Shown here piece by piece: positions 44,962 through 56,615 of a stretch of DNA of 64,000 nt; position 1 is the stretch's first letter, and every line of letters begins with the position of its first letter. Made by a program: the position numbers and the translations under genes. The stretch covers positions 186,001-250,000 of the forward strand of contig JAENRP010000021.1 in NCBI GenBank assembly GCA_024741835.1, read 5' to 3'. The notes under the pieces were generated by a model. It was not told the DNA's origin. It searched no databases and saw only the letters and a program-made list of their open reading frames with translations. The stretch is from Diplocarpon mali. Lineage: Eukaryota; Ascomycota; Leotiomycetes; Helotiales; Drepanopezizaceae.

Positions 44962-46613
44962 GTAAAACGGAGGCTCGGAGGATCTAGGGCAGGGCCTCTA
45001 ATTGGAGACGAAATATATTGCATGCTTCTACCTTTAGAGAGGCAAATTATAGTCTTTAATATTTAAGCGTTGAAGATAGGAGGTATCTAGCTGACCTCTC
45101 TTGCTTGACAAGTGCGACAACGCCTGGCGTCGGGTGACCACGGTAGACTAAAACTCATACTATAACAGTATGTCCTAAGCATCTCTGATAATTAACTGCG
45201 AATATCAAATTCTCATTGTGTGGGACTGATTCATAATCTTCAAGTGATGCATAGACTTGGAGAAGCCGGCTAAGCCATAGAGATAAACTGCGCCTATTTT
45301 CCAGGAAATGATGCTGCGGTACTGAGCAATCTCGCAAGTACCATTGCGCCTCATGTTCCACGTTAATCTCTCCTCTTAGAAGTATTTTACTTAATATCAT
45401 AGATTCTGTCCTTGCTTGGAACTTTGAATGTAAATAGAGTATGATAATATCTTTTGATATCATTTGATAGATTGTCGCACACAGGCCGCAAGTATTTGCA
45501 CCCTCTTATCGAAAATAAATCACTCGGCCACTGCATAAAAGGAGGCTATCAGTGTCAAATAAGCTATATCATCTCTAGATAAAATGTTTTCTCTTAGCTG
45601 AATATTCAGCATCTTGCGAAGCAGATAATCTTCCCTGTTGGCCAGCTGTGTAGGCAGACTTGGTTTGCCATTTGTTCTGCTTCTTGTTGAAAGATACCTA
45701 GCGAACTAGATGATAGCTATTCCGAGGAGGTTGATGTCGAATGGAAATCGAGGATACAAGAGTGGCGACTTACTATACGTATTTCTGCACGGCAAGGAGG
45801 GTTCGGCGCTGCCTACCTTGGATCTCGATACGTAAATTCTCAGCTTCAGACCGCACATTCACGCAAGCATAACGGCAGTTCCGTATCTTTTGCAAATATC
45901 CTGGATTCCTGGGTGCGCTTCTTTGCTTGATTTCTGGGCTCAGTAAAGCATTTAACGCCTGGTACCAAGTCACATCGGCAGAGAGCAACTCACCTAAGGC
46001 TACCATATCATGATCATAGGCGTAGGGAAAGTCGCCAGTCTGTTATGAACTCGCTATAGATGTTCTCCCTATGCATACCTGCGCTTGCCGTCGGTCCGTC
46101 GCAAAAGATGTGCCAGAAAAGCATTTGAAACCACTCCCGGGGGGGGGGGGTGGGGGGTTCGGAGCGAGTCCAAGTTAGGTCACGGGACAGCATCACTTGC
46201 TGAGTTCCCTACACTCTTCACAAAAAGCCCAAATCTTGTAGTAGAAATAGAGACGGCTTTAGTTTTCTAGAGGTATATCACCCTTACTTGCATTGAAACG
46301 TAACGTTGCAGACCTCCACCACGGATCAAAAACCGCAATGAGTCAAAATTCTATTTACTTACCAAAGCTGCTCACTCTATTCTGTAAGTTTTACAGTTAA
46401 TATGAACTATCTCCTTACTGATAACAACGCATCGGCCCATGCAAGATTCGCTATCTCGGATAGCTCCATCGTGCCTGGTGTAAAGCTTTAGCCGTACCAT
46501 CCTCCCTCAAACCCGTAGCCATTTTATGACAGGTGTAGGGGGCTAAATAACACTTTATCAACATTATCATAGGGGGAGAGAGAGAGCGAGAGAGAGTACC
46601 TCCTAAATGAATT
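44962..46613. other. Intergenic with possible decayed minus-strand exons
   Basis: Minus-strand open pieces at 46006-45773 (with LLSPEIKQRSAPRNPGYLQ and RYACVNVRSEAENLRIEIQ) and 45463-45155 (with FLENRRSLSLWLSRLLQVY) look protein-like. So does sequence between them at about 45700-45530 (DDIAYLTLIASFYAVAE), but that part is crossed by stops. I could not splice them into one frame. They may be remnants of one gene, perhaps with a membrane segment. A run of 10 or more G is at 46139-46150. Confidence 0.35.
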
Positions 46614-47210
46614 CTAGCGGCTCTGTGCTGTTTGCGGCAGGCCTCTTATCAGAACGTTTCTTTCCGAATATATTTCCTTCGCGCACGCTGCAAAATGCGT
46701 GTAAAATCTCATTGTAAGAGACCACCGCCCTGTCAGATTTCCACGCGGAAAGTACTCACACGACGACAAAGATTTCAGCCGGATCTTTTTCGACGACAGC
46801 TCTCTGGGCTCTGCCTGACCAGGCATACCGCCTTGTTGAGGAGTGAACTCCATACCGGAGGACATGAGCGCAAATCATACAACTGCAATTTGATGCTTAC
46901 TGTTGGTACGTTGCTGTCTCGAGTGGATCCGGCTTGGGGGAAGAGGCGGCTTTTTTCGTCGGTGGTTTCTTTCAGCTTTGAGATGTCGGGTTTGAGGTCG
47001 AGAGCTTGTCGAACACCGTCAATAAAATATTCTAGTGGACTCCATACAACAGTTAGCAAGTAACGGCCCGTAAAGACGTGAATCCAGTATATCCTAGCCG
47101 CATTAATCAACAGGTATCAGTCAGCCACCAGTACCAGCACTAGCACCAAACCAATTAGTCGATATGGATTCAGATGGGTATCTAAACTGCCTGGTCACTA
47201 ATATCGTCAT
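46614..47210 (-). CDS. Possible small spliced gene, unknown function
   Basis: The 3' half is well formed. An exon reading PLEYFIDGVRQALDLKPDIS and ending at 46901 is followed by a GTAAGC intron to 46848. The next exon, 46847-46760 (FTPQQGGMPGQAEPRELSSK), is followed by a GTGAGT intron to 46688. The last exon, 46687-46614, ends LPQTAQSR. Phases agree at both joins. The 5' end is uncertain: an ATG at 47210 and a GTTTGG-donor intron would make a protein of about 130 residues, but that start lies only 12 bp beyond the stop of the upstream gene on the same strand. I recognise no family. It could be an alternative 3' portion of the neighbour or a separate gene. Confidence 0.3.
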
Positions 47211-47222
47211 TTTAAGTCGTCT

Positions 47223-50200
47223 CTAAATCCAAGGCTCATCCCCCGCAATCTCGTTCTCACTCCTATCAAACTCAGAGCTCTCTTTACCCTTCCCCTTCTT
47301 CAGCGCAAAGCGTGTCCACATCTTTGTAGTCCCTCCATCCTTCTCCTTGCCAGACACCGAACTTCCTAGCATCGGAATACTCGCCATGCTATCCACGCTG
47401 CGTCCTAGCGCAGAGCTCTCGCCGAACTCGTCGAAGCTGCTGTCCTGATGATCGCCGAGGCCACGGTCCGAGCTGGGCGTGCTGCTAATGCCCCTATATT
47501 TGTCTTTGCTGCGGAAAGACGAGATGCTGAATTTGCTGGAGCTGCCTTTACGTAGTAGTTGCTTGAAGGCACTATCTTTGACACCGGGTCCAGAAGAGGT
47601 GTTCGGATCAGATGTCGCGTTGCTGAGCGTCCTGTCCAAGCTATCGTGAGATTCTGCCATGCTATTTTGTGTGTGAATAGAATGGGTATCGCGAGATTTT
47701 CTTGAGGCTGCAGGTGACGATAAGTTAGAAAGATCTTGAAGAGATTCATTAGGAGATATATGTATCTCGAGAGATCTAGACCTGTCCTTTTCCTTTTCTT
47801 TATTGGACTTGGTTGTGAGGCCAAATTTGAATCCCATGAAAGCTGGAGCGGCAGGGTTCAATGCGGGAGCGACAGATTTGTGAGATGAAGCTCGACGAGG
47901 GCCAATAACGCCTACGGCTGGGGGACTGGACTGGCAAGCCAAATAGTCTGAGGCGGGTAGGAACTCATCGTCGTCACTAGCTATACCTGTGTTCAAGGCA
48001 GACGAAGAGCCGCGCTGCATACTCTGCCTCCTCGAAGGATTTCTAGACCACGTTGGCGGCACGTGGACGGACCAGTGTGTAGCTAAGGGACTATTTCTGT
48101 TGACAAGATCCGGTGCAGGACCCCAGCCAAAGGGTGCACTTTCTGTGGAAGGCCGAGGGAGGTCTGAAGAAGCAATGGATGTTGGACGCGGGCTACTAGG
48201 GTCTCGTTCGGAGCGGGCACTTGAGTCGTCCATACTGTTACTGAACACATTGAAGCACCGTCGAGACTTCACACCTGCATTCCGGGCTGGTGCAGGGGCG
48301 TTTCCTTGAGTTGAAGGCTCCGGGGCAGGCTGGCCTTTGAAAAATGTGGGCCAGCCTGGTGAGAAGCTTAGTCGACGACTTCTAGTCAAAGATTCGGTTT
48401 CCTCCGTAGATCGCGGAAGAGACTGGCTTTGGCCTTGCTTGAGAGACCCAAGGGTTGGGCCAGCTGCCGCAGTCTTGCCTCGACTTCTCGGTAAAGAGAA
48501 CATACTCTTCAGACTCTTGTGAGCTACTGGCTGCGTTGGCGATGATCTGATCGTTCCGAACACAGGACGATCATTATCATTAGGGTAGTCGCGGCTCGAT
48601 ACACCGTAACGGGCGAGATTCTGCGAAGAAATCTGAGGGCTAGAGATAAGGCTTGCCGACCGACTAGAAGAGTCCGGAGATTGAGGATCCTTGTCGAGGG
48701 TCTCACCGACGTTGCTAAAGAATGGCCGGCCCTCCCGCTCGTCATGTTCATCGTCGGCAAAAATGTTAGATGGAAGTAGTGATGCTGCAGTAGGACTGAG
48801 AGGAGCCCCGGAAGTGAGCATTCGAATCTCTTCTTCGCTCATTCCGCTCGTATGGTCAGATTGAATGACCAAACCCGTATCGTTATTCATCTCAATGTAC
48901 GGCCCTGGAGCAAAACTTGGCGACAGGGCCCTGCTAAGTATATTGTTGTAAGTATAGGCACTGGAAAACTGCGAGCCAATGGTAGTTTGACCAGCAACAG
49001 GAGAAGATATAAGCGTTGTCCGACTCTTCCTGTTGCGCGTCCGCCCAGGTTTTGCTGTGCTACCACCAACGGTATCAAAATCAACGCCGGACGAGTTGGC
49101 GTTATAGTGCAACGGAAGAGTCTGCTGGAGAGCAGTGAGGTGAGCTTGATGTTGAGCAGTAATATACTCAATCTCTCGTAGACGCTGAGAGCTAGCTGTG
49201 AGGCGCGAAATGTGACCATTTTCTCTTGCTTGCCATTCCAACTCTTCTCGCCTGTCTGTGGCGTCTTGTGCATGCGTTTCTTCATTTTCCTCTGACCCAG
49301 GCAGTTTTCTTCGTTCAGCTTCGAGGTCGGAGTTCTGGAGACCTAAGTTATGGATATCGTTATCCAAGCCCTCGAGTTCGAGTTGCTTCTGCGATATTTC
49401 TAGCTTGATCTTGGCGATCTGAGTGTCCTTTCTCTTCGCCAGCTTTTCCTTTTCCTTTTTCCATAATTCTTTCTCTTTCTTCATATCTTGACTCTCCTGC
49501 TTCCACCGGGCCATGTCATCCCTCATTTTTTGACTTTCTGCCATTCTCTCTCTCAAAACCTTCTCTTTTTGTGTCTTTTTGTTCTGGGCTGCTCGATTCG
49601 CACGCTCAGCAAGGGTAACTTCCTTTTTCAGCTTCTCGCTGGTCTCCTCCCTGTCTTTCAATGCCTGTCTCTTCTCGTCTCTTTCCCTCTCGAGTATCCT
49701 TTGCTGTCTCTTAAAATCGTCGAGCTCTATCGCTGTGTCCGCAACAATCCTGTCCGTGTCCCTGCGTGCCGTCTCAAAAACCTCTGTTAGCATATGCATG
49801 GTTTCCTGCGGTTGGTTTGCTATCGCGGCTTCTCGAGCGACCTGGTCTGCAGCCGCAGCTGACGGCGAATGTTTTCTACCACCCGTATTTCTCCTCTGAC
49901 CTACCAGGCTTGCACCACTAGACTCGCGTGCCAATGGGATCGGTGCGGGCTCCGGAAGGGTGGCGGCTTGTATCTCAACTCCATGTCCTCGGCCAGGGTA
50001 CGCATCATCGCTACAATCGCTGTCCTGATCATCCGGGTCCTGTTCCAACGGCGGCCGAGTGTCTCCCCAGTGCGGTTGTCCATCTTTACACAGGGTAGCT
50101 ATCCGCAGAACCTTACTCCCAGCCTGGAAATGGTTCGCCCCAACAGCAATGACTCGGATATTGTAAAAGTATCTCGACTTCAGCCCAGTTACCTCGATCG

Positions 50201-50633
50201 CTGTTTCCAGCCGCGACGATTCACCCACTGCGTATTGTCAGTTGTTGTCCATTTTTCGTCTGGTCCTTGCCCTACCGTTGACACCATTGACCTGAATGAA
50301 GTACTTGGCAACTGCCTTGTGTGATCCAGGCCCCGGCCGCGACCATTGGATAGTACAGGCATTCGATTTGAGCCCTGCGAGGGTGACTTCGGGAGCGTCA
50401 GGAACATCGACGCCGAGGGTATCGATGAGGTGGGACACGGGCGTCCGCAAAGTCTTGTAGGCCCGGTAGAGAAGCCTGCGCGGGGAGCATTAGATATGAG
50501 GCATCCCAAGAAAGCAGGACGCCACCCACCATAGGAACGCGGAGGCTGTCGCGGTGGACTGTAAGATCAGCATAACCAGATGTCCATGAGCGAGAACCCA
50601 GACGACCAGATCGTAGTAGACAGCCGGGAGCAT
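47223..50633 (-). CDS. Fibronectin type III / coiled-coil protein with N-terminal membrane segment
   Basis: Exons 50633-50530, 50475-50276 and 50227-47223; 1102 residues if the start at 50633 is right (an upstream start at 50753 is possible). The N terminus MLPAVYYDLVVWVLAHGHLV is hydrophobic and could be a membrane anchor. LLYRAYKTLRTPVSHLIDTLG leads to one fibronectin III domain at about residues 55-150 (VPDAPEVTLAGLKSNACTIQ, YFIQVNGVNVGESSR, LKSRYFYNIRVIAVG). A coiled coil at about 220-450 is rich in Lys/Glu/Arg. The last 600 residues are Ser/Pro-rich, low-complexity, with many potential phosphorylation sites. Intron 2 joins VNG to VNVGESS in phase, matching this conserved fungal family. 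Function is unknown; a scaffold is likely. Confidence 0.8.
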
Positions 50634-52895
50634 GCGGCGAAGGGAGAACTGGACCTCGCGCGGGTATATGTCGACTTTACAGCGAGCTGGTCGTTGAATC
50701 GGCAGAAGACGAAGACTGTCGGCCAAATGGCGATGGTGTTTGGTGGGGAACATAAAACGTCCTCTAACTGCCCTCCACTTTCTGTGCTGATTCTACTTCG
50801 ACCCAGTAGCTCTGCGATTAGCACCGCACTACAGGCGGCTATATCCTCAGGCTGGTAAGGCATCACTGCATCGCCAAGCCGTTTTCTCCTCTCGTCTCCT
50901 CGCGTCTCGGCGCATCTCCTTTCCTCAAGCACTCATACAAGGCGAAGAAAGAAATGGTGAGAGGGTGGATGGAGTGCGTGGGATCACGCCTATGTCTCTG
51001 CAGAAAATACTGTGAGTATCTCCACTCTACCTGTCGGCCGACGCGTGCCCCGGCAGTGGTGATGTGGATGGTCGTCAGGCATCGAACAAGGACGAGGGAC
51101 ATCCGGACTTCAAGACTGTGATGGAAGAAGCCTGCGATTGTGGTGGCTGAGAAAGCAAAGAAGCCATGACGATTCGATGGAAAGTTGCGTGCGTGAGGAT
51201 GTCGCAACTCGCAACGTACCGAGTATCCTACACAAGATAACATGCTCGTCTTGAAGTCTCATGGAAGAGTCCGGTCAAGAAGTGTTGTATATTGACGAGT
51301 TGTCGATGATATACTTGTCCCGTGGCTTCAGCACTAAGCCGAAGAGAGGTTTTCGGCAACAAGCTGATATCTCACGTTACAGCAGAAGAAGAGAGAGGGA
51401 GAGTGCCGATGTTCAGAATCTCTCCTCACTTACTGCGTCATGGGAGACATCCCAGAAGAAGAAATGCCTTCTGTCTCTGGCAACCTCCGGAGAATAACAT
51501 TCCACGCTGGATTGCTTGCTACCCTGGTCCTACTGAGTCTATCCACAAAATCACCCTCCCATTCCTCGATATGAACACCGCCAGTCTCCATCACCCAACA
51601 CCTACCGATCCTCTCGAGGGAGGAATCTTGAGAGGGGCGGATGATGAAGAAATAACGTACAGCGCTCGCGACAACAGCAGTAGCAACAATAGCGTCTTGT
51701 CCTAGTTTCTTATAATATATCCCTAGTCGCGACTTGAAGAGCTCACTAGACACTTGTGACGGAAGAGACAAGCCAGGGCTCAACCGGATAAGATAGGCTC
51801 GAGCCGATAAGGACTACTACGCTACATATACATATGGGGGCGCATATATATGTCTATATATATATGTTTATATATATATATAAATACATCGATACATATA
51901 CGAGATTAGCATCATCCATTTGCAAAACGGCACTTGTCTCCTGGTGGTCCTAATACCAGATCTAGCACTCCAGAGCCCTTTTCCTGCTTCACGATCAAGC
52001 AGGTAAGTTGAATAGACCATAATGAAACAAGATCCTTGAAATCAACAGCCTAAAATCGTACAAGTTACACGGGTATCAGCCAAGCTGGCAGGTATCTCTC
52101 TGTCAAACCTGTGTGTGAGCTTCCAAAACAGACTTCTCTTTCACATGCAGATACACGCCCGTGGGGGAAGCTTTTCGATTCCTGAGCCGGTCTTCCATTG
52201 GCAAAACATCCCAACAGCCCCACTAAAACCCCGCCGGTCCGCCGAATGCCGTACGTATTACCAAGGTATTGCTCGTGAAGAAATCGACACATCAAGAGAT
52301 CCATTGCAAAGCCGTGGCAAACAAACAATGAATAGTTGCCCACCCGATCAAAGGCGCATCCTCGGCACGGGCAAAGTCGTTGAAAGTGACGAGACAGACC
52401 GACAGGGATCGCGAGGTTGAGCCGAAGGCGGGATAATACTCCGGGGGCCGACCTTTCTCACATCAGCTGCATCGGTCATTCTGATTGCTCGTTCTTCTGT
52501 TCTCAAAGGATGGTCATCCCAGCTCCTCCACCTCCAACCTCACCTCGTCGACTCTCCTCAGCTCTCGACCGCCAGCGAAAGTCACATCTCCCCGCAATAT
52601 TCATTCCATTCCATCCCATCCCATCCTTTCTTTCACAGCACAGCGTCCTCGCATCTTTAGTTACGTTCCCTGCACTTTCTTGTTCACTTCGCCTGCATGA
52701 TACCTTGAAACATCTTCAGATTGGTGCACGACGTCACGAAAACCCCACCAACAACAGCATCCACTGGAACCTCGCGCAAAATCTTTCATAGTATTTACCT
52801 TGCCGTCACTGCTCCATTTTCATTCTCCTCCACCCTCCGAATCCCTCGTACCTAAGAATTGGGAACTTTCAATACCCTTCCTATCTCGACCTGCC
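50634..52895. other. Divergent intergenic region with an AT dinucleotide tract
   Basis: 2.26 kb between the fibronectin-domain gene (-) and pah1 (+). Open frames at 50.6-51.7 kb overlap on both strands without any motif. An AT-rich tract is listed separately. 52.4-52.9 kb is CT-rich, consistent with the pah1 promoter/5' UTR. Confidence 0.45.
51822..51900. repeat. (TA)n-rich tract
   Basis: About 80 nt dominated by TATATA with interruptions (CATATG, CGATAC). Confidence 0.85.
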
Positions 52896-55246
52896 ATGCA
52901 GTACGTCCGAAGCATCAGCGGCTCTGTCTCGAAAACATGGAACTCGATCAACCCAGCGACCCTTAGCGGCGCCATCGACGTGATAGTGGTTGAGCAGGAG
53001 GATGGCACATTGGCGTGCTCGCCGTTCCATGTCCGTTTCGGAAAGTTCTCTCTGCTGCGGCCGTACGAGAAGAAGGTGGAGTTCCGCGTCAACGATGCTA
53101 AACAGGACTATGCGATGAAGCTGGGCGAGGGAGGGGAGGCCTTCTTCGTTTTTGAGACCAGCGACAATATTCCAGAGGCTATGCAGACCTCGCCTCTGGT
53201 TTCACCTGCGTCGAGCCCGCCCTTTGCTCCGGAGGGTGCGAGTACCTCGAATCTGTTGGAGCCCGATTTTTTGGATCTAGATACTGAGACTGGCAAACCG
53301 CGGTCTGCCAGCATGACAAGACCCTGCGCGGGCGTTTTGCCGACCTCAGTGCCCCGGAGACAGAGCAATCTGAGTAAGATCCCAATATTAATATGCATGA
53401 GCGATGCTGACTCTTTCAAGGTGCCATGACCCCTCTTTCTGGCTCTCCGGAATTCTCAAATGTCCGTCCAATGTCGGGAGATTGGTCTGGAGTCATGGCA
53501 GGTCGCCCTCGCACGGAAGAAACTCTCCCATCTTCTGCGCGGATACATCTCGACGATTCGACCGAACGAGAACGACAGACACGATCCCTCACCCCAACCG
53601 TACCTGCACGCGATGACACCGAAAGATCATGTAGCCCTCCACCTTTACCTACAAAAGAAGCAATCGAGCGCGCAGTCGCGCTATCGAACAAACTTTCGGC
53701 CTCGAATATTCCCAGTCAGATCACGGAGACGGGGGATTTGATGCTGGATATGACTGGTTACAAAAGTTCAGATGATGATGCACTACGAGCAGAAGTGATC
53801 GCTAGGAAAATCCTTTCAGAAGAACTGGAGGGTAATTATGATATCGGGGCCTTGATCGGTGCTGATGAGCATGGCAATCTCTGGATCTACAGCAGTGAGG
53901 AGGCGAAAGAGGCTGCAAGTCACAGTGCTACCATGGCAGGAATATCGACTGATGCAATATCTGACCCCGGATACCACAGCGAGTCGGAACTTGAGACCGT
54001 TATGCCCATCATACCGTCCCACCGTAGAGCAGATTCAGATAGTGGCCCATTGTCCCCTCCTCATACCCCCCCTGGAGCTGCTGGTGACCCCAACCGAAAC
54101 TACGCAAAGACGCTACGCTTGACCAGCGACCAACTGAAGACTCTGAATCTCAAGCCTGGACCTAATCCGATGAGCTTCACCGTCAACCGAGCAACATGTC
54201 AGGCTTACATGTACCTCTGGCGACACGATGTGCCCATCGTTATTTCTGATATTGATGGGACAATCACCAAGTCCGACGCCCTTGGGCACGTGCTGAACAT
54301 GGTTGGTCGCGATTGGACGCATATTGGAGTCGCGAAACTGTACACCGATATTGTGAACAACGGGTACAACATCATGTACCTGACATCACGGTCTGTTGGG
54401 CTGGCAGATACGACTCGAGCCTATCTCAATGGCGTCGTTCAAGAGAATTACCGGCTGCCAAGAGGCCCGACACTGATGAGTCCGGATCGGACAGTCGCAG
54501 CCCTGAGAAGGGAGTTGTACATTCGAAAGCCCGAAGTCTTCAAGATGGCTTGTTTGCGAGATATCAAGAATTTGTTCGGTCCCGACCGGACACCCTTTTG
54601 TGCGGGCTTTGGGAACAGGCTCACAGATGCGCTGTCTTACCGATCAGTCAGTATTCCCAGCAACCGCATATTCACGATAAACAGCTACGCGGAAGTGTCA
54701 CTGGACTTGGTGAACTTGAACAAACTTAGATACAGCTACATCAACATGCGCGAAGTTGTGGACCACTACTTCCCACCTGTGAGTACGCTTGTTAAAGGGG
54801 GCGGTGAGGAGTACACCGACTTCACGTATTGGCGCGAGCCGCTCCTCGACATCAACGAATTCAGCGATTCAGAGAGCGAGGAGAAAGACGGGGCGGAAGA
54901 GGAACATGATAATGTCAGCGAAGACGAAGACGAAGACGATGAGGGCAACGATGAGCTGGGCGAGTCGTACATATCCCGCGATTCGATCGATGACGACAAT
55001 GACGAGCATGGTCTCGATGAGAGCATCCTCTCGGGCTCAGTAGACGACGAAGATGCACTGACCAGCAGCATGCTCGAAGCCCACGACTCGGACGAGGCTT
55101 TCACCGGCAGAGAAAATATTACAGTCTCTTCTCCGGGGAATGAGTCGTCGGAAGTGTCTAAGCGAGACGTTGAGGCCGAATTGATAACAGGAGTGAAAGG
55201 CCTCGGCATTGAGCTCGAGGTGTCGAACGAGAAGAAGGTGAAGTGA
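52896..55246 (+). CDS. pah1: Lipin-type phosphatidate phosphatase (PAH1/Ned1)
   Basis: Mg-dependent dephosphorylation of phosphatidate to diacylglycerol; controls triacylglycerol/phospholipid balance and nuclear-membrane growth. Exon 1 is 52896-53373. A 47-nt intron (53374-53420) is followed by exon 2, 53421-55246; 767 residues. The N-LIP domain begins MQYVRSISGSVSKTWNSIN, with the amphipathic start and the conserved GEGGEAFFVFE at about residue 75. The middle is Ser/Pro-rich. The catalytic C-LIP/HAD domain includes LRLTSDQLKTLNLKPGPN, ISDIDGTITKSDALGH (DxDxT nucleophile motif), YLTSRSVGLADTTRAYL and KPEVFKMACLRDIKNLF, then GFGNRLTDALSY. The C terminus is acidic, rich in Asp/Glu. The catalytic Asp residues are intact. 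Confidence 0.95.
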
Positions 55247-56615
55247 AATACTTGTGTAGCGCAGCCGAAGAAACAGGAGTTTTGTGCCGGGAAGGACGGG
55301 ATGGCATATACCAGCGATTGGAGTTCTGTTTCCACTTTTTCTGAAGCGTGGAGGCTTCTCGGGAAACGAGAAGAAAGAGTTTGTATCGTATGAGAGCCTT
55401 GTGGGATACGCAAGTGAGCATAGCGAGGCGTAAATCGAGATCTTTTGCTGTTTTGGGCTGAGCTAGATCTCGGCGAGCTGGCGAGCTTGCCCTGTTTGAC
55501 GTGTAACCTGTGATAACTAAAACGGTAAGACGCGACTTGTGTCAATGGATTCCGGAACCGCTCTTCCAACTGAAGATAATGGGCAGGCATGGCCTTCAAA
55601 CAGACTTTACTCGAAGAGCCAGCCACCACGCTGCCCAAGCTACACGCTGTGTGAGCTGCCCTCGCAGTGTTTGCATGTGCTCGAAAGGATGTGCGGGAGC
55701 GGACGAGCACCCGAGTCGGGGGAAACAAAATCGAAAACCGTTTACCGTTATGACGTATTTAGAAGATATGTTCGAGAAAGACGGGGTGGCGCGAGGTAGA
55801 TGTGATTTTGAGACACGGTCCTGCTGTGCACTGTCTGCTTATGAGGTATAGCCAAAGACTGTAACATTTGTTATTGCTGAACGTGTAGGCTTGGTGCTGC
55901 TGCTGCCTTTGTTTGTGTTCCGTAGATGGTGGCTCAGATTAGTTACAATTCATACTCTAATACCAGGTAAGGCTTACTTATTTCAGATAGCAGCTTCAAT
56001 TCCACGTGCCAAAAGCTCAAGAAGAGAAAGCTAGGAAATTATCTAGACTCTAGTGCGTGATTTACCATCTGCGGGAACGAAAATGTATGTATTCAAAAAC
56101 AGCTGACGTTGGTTCATTCTCCGAGCTTGAGGCCCTTGGCCTACTTGCCTCATTTGTCTAAAGAGCCACAGCTCTAACGGTTAATTAGACATCTGTCTTG
56201 GTTTGGATGCACCGTCTAGGCGAAAAAGAAAAAAAAAAGGTGAGTACTCGTCAAAAGTAAACAAGGACAGCATCCGCATTCCGCACACGGGATGTCGACC
56301 GGCTATTGCGGGAATCGCGGAGCAGCTCCACCAATGCGCGCAAGGCGGCCCCACTTTTTGCGGCCTCAACCCCTTGCTTGTACTCCCGCTCTGCGGATGC
56401 TCTGCGGCCTAGAGAATTTGTAAGGCGGGCGTCGTCATCGTGTGACGTATGTCTGAAAGGGTACATATGCCGTCGTCTTTCCTCTCTCGGCAGAGACAGA
56501 GGAACACGAACATCGAACATCTCGGCCTGGGTGTAGAGCACGTGATTGTGTCACGGCTGTCGCTACCCCTTTCCCACGTCGCTTCGTTTGTTTTGTTTTC
56601 CGCCCACGGCTGAGA
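55247..56615. other. Intergenic, no gene seen
   Basis: 1.4 kb between pah1 and the efflux transporter. Overlapping frames at 55.5-55.9 kb carry no features. A CACGTG lies at 56539-56544, about 75 bp before the next start. Confidence 0.45.

Noticed and set aside
46139..46158. G-run as a possible telomeric or quadruplex element
   Set aside because: A plain G homopolymer with one T interruption; no TTAGGG units and no tandem G-tract spacing to support a specific structure.
50580..51705. Open frames on both strands upstream of the fibronectin-domain gene
   Set aside because: No frame shows motifs or splice-linked continuation. One overlaps the first exon of the real gene in antisense.
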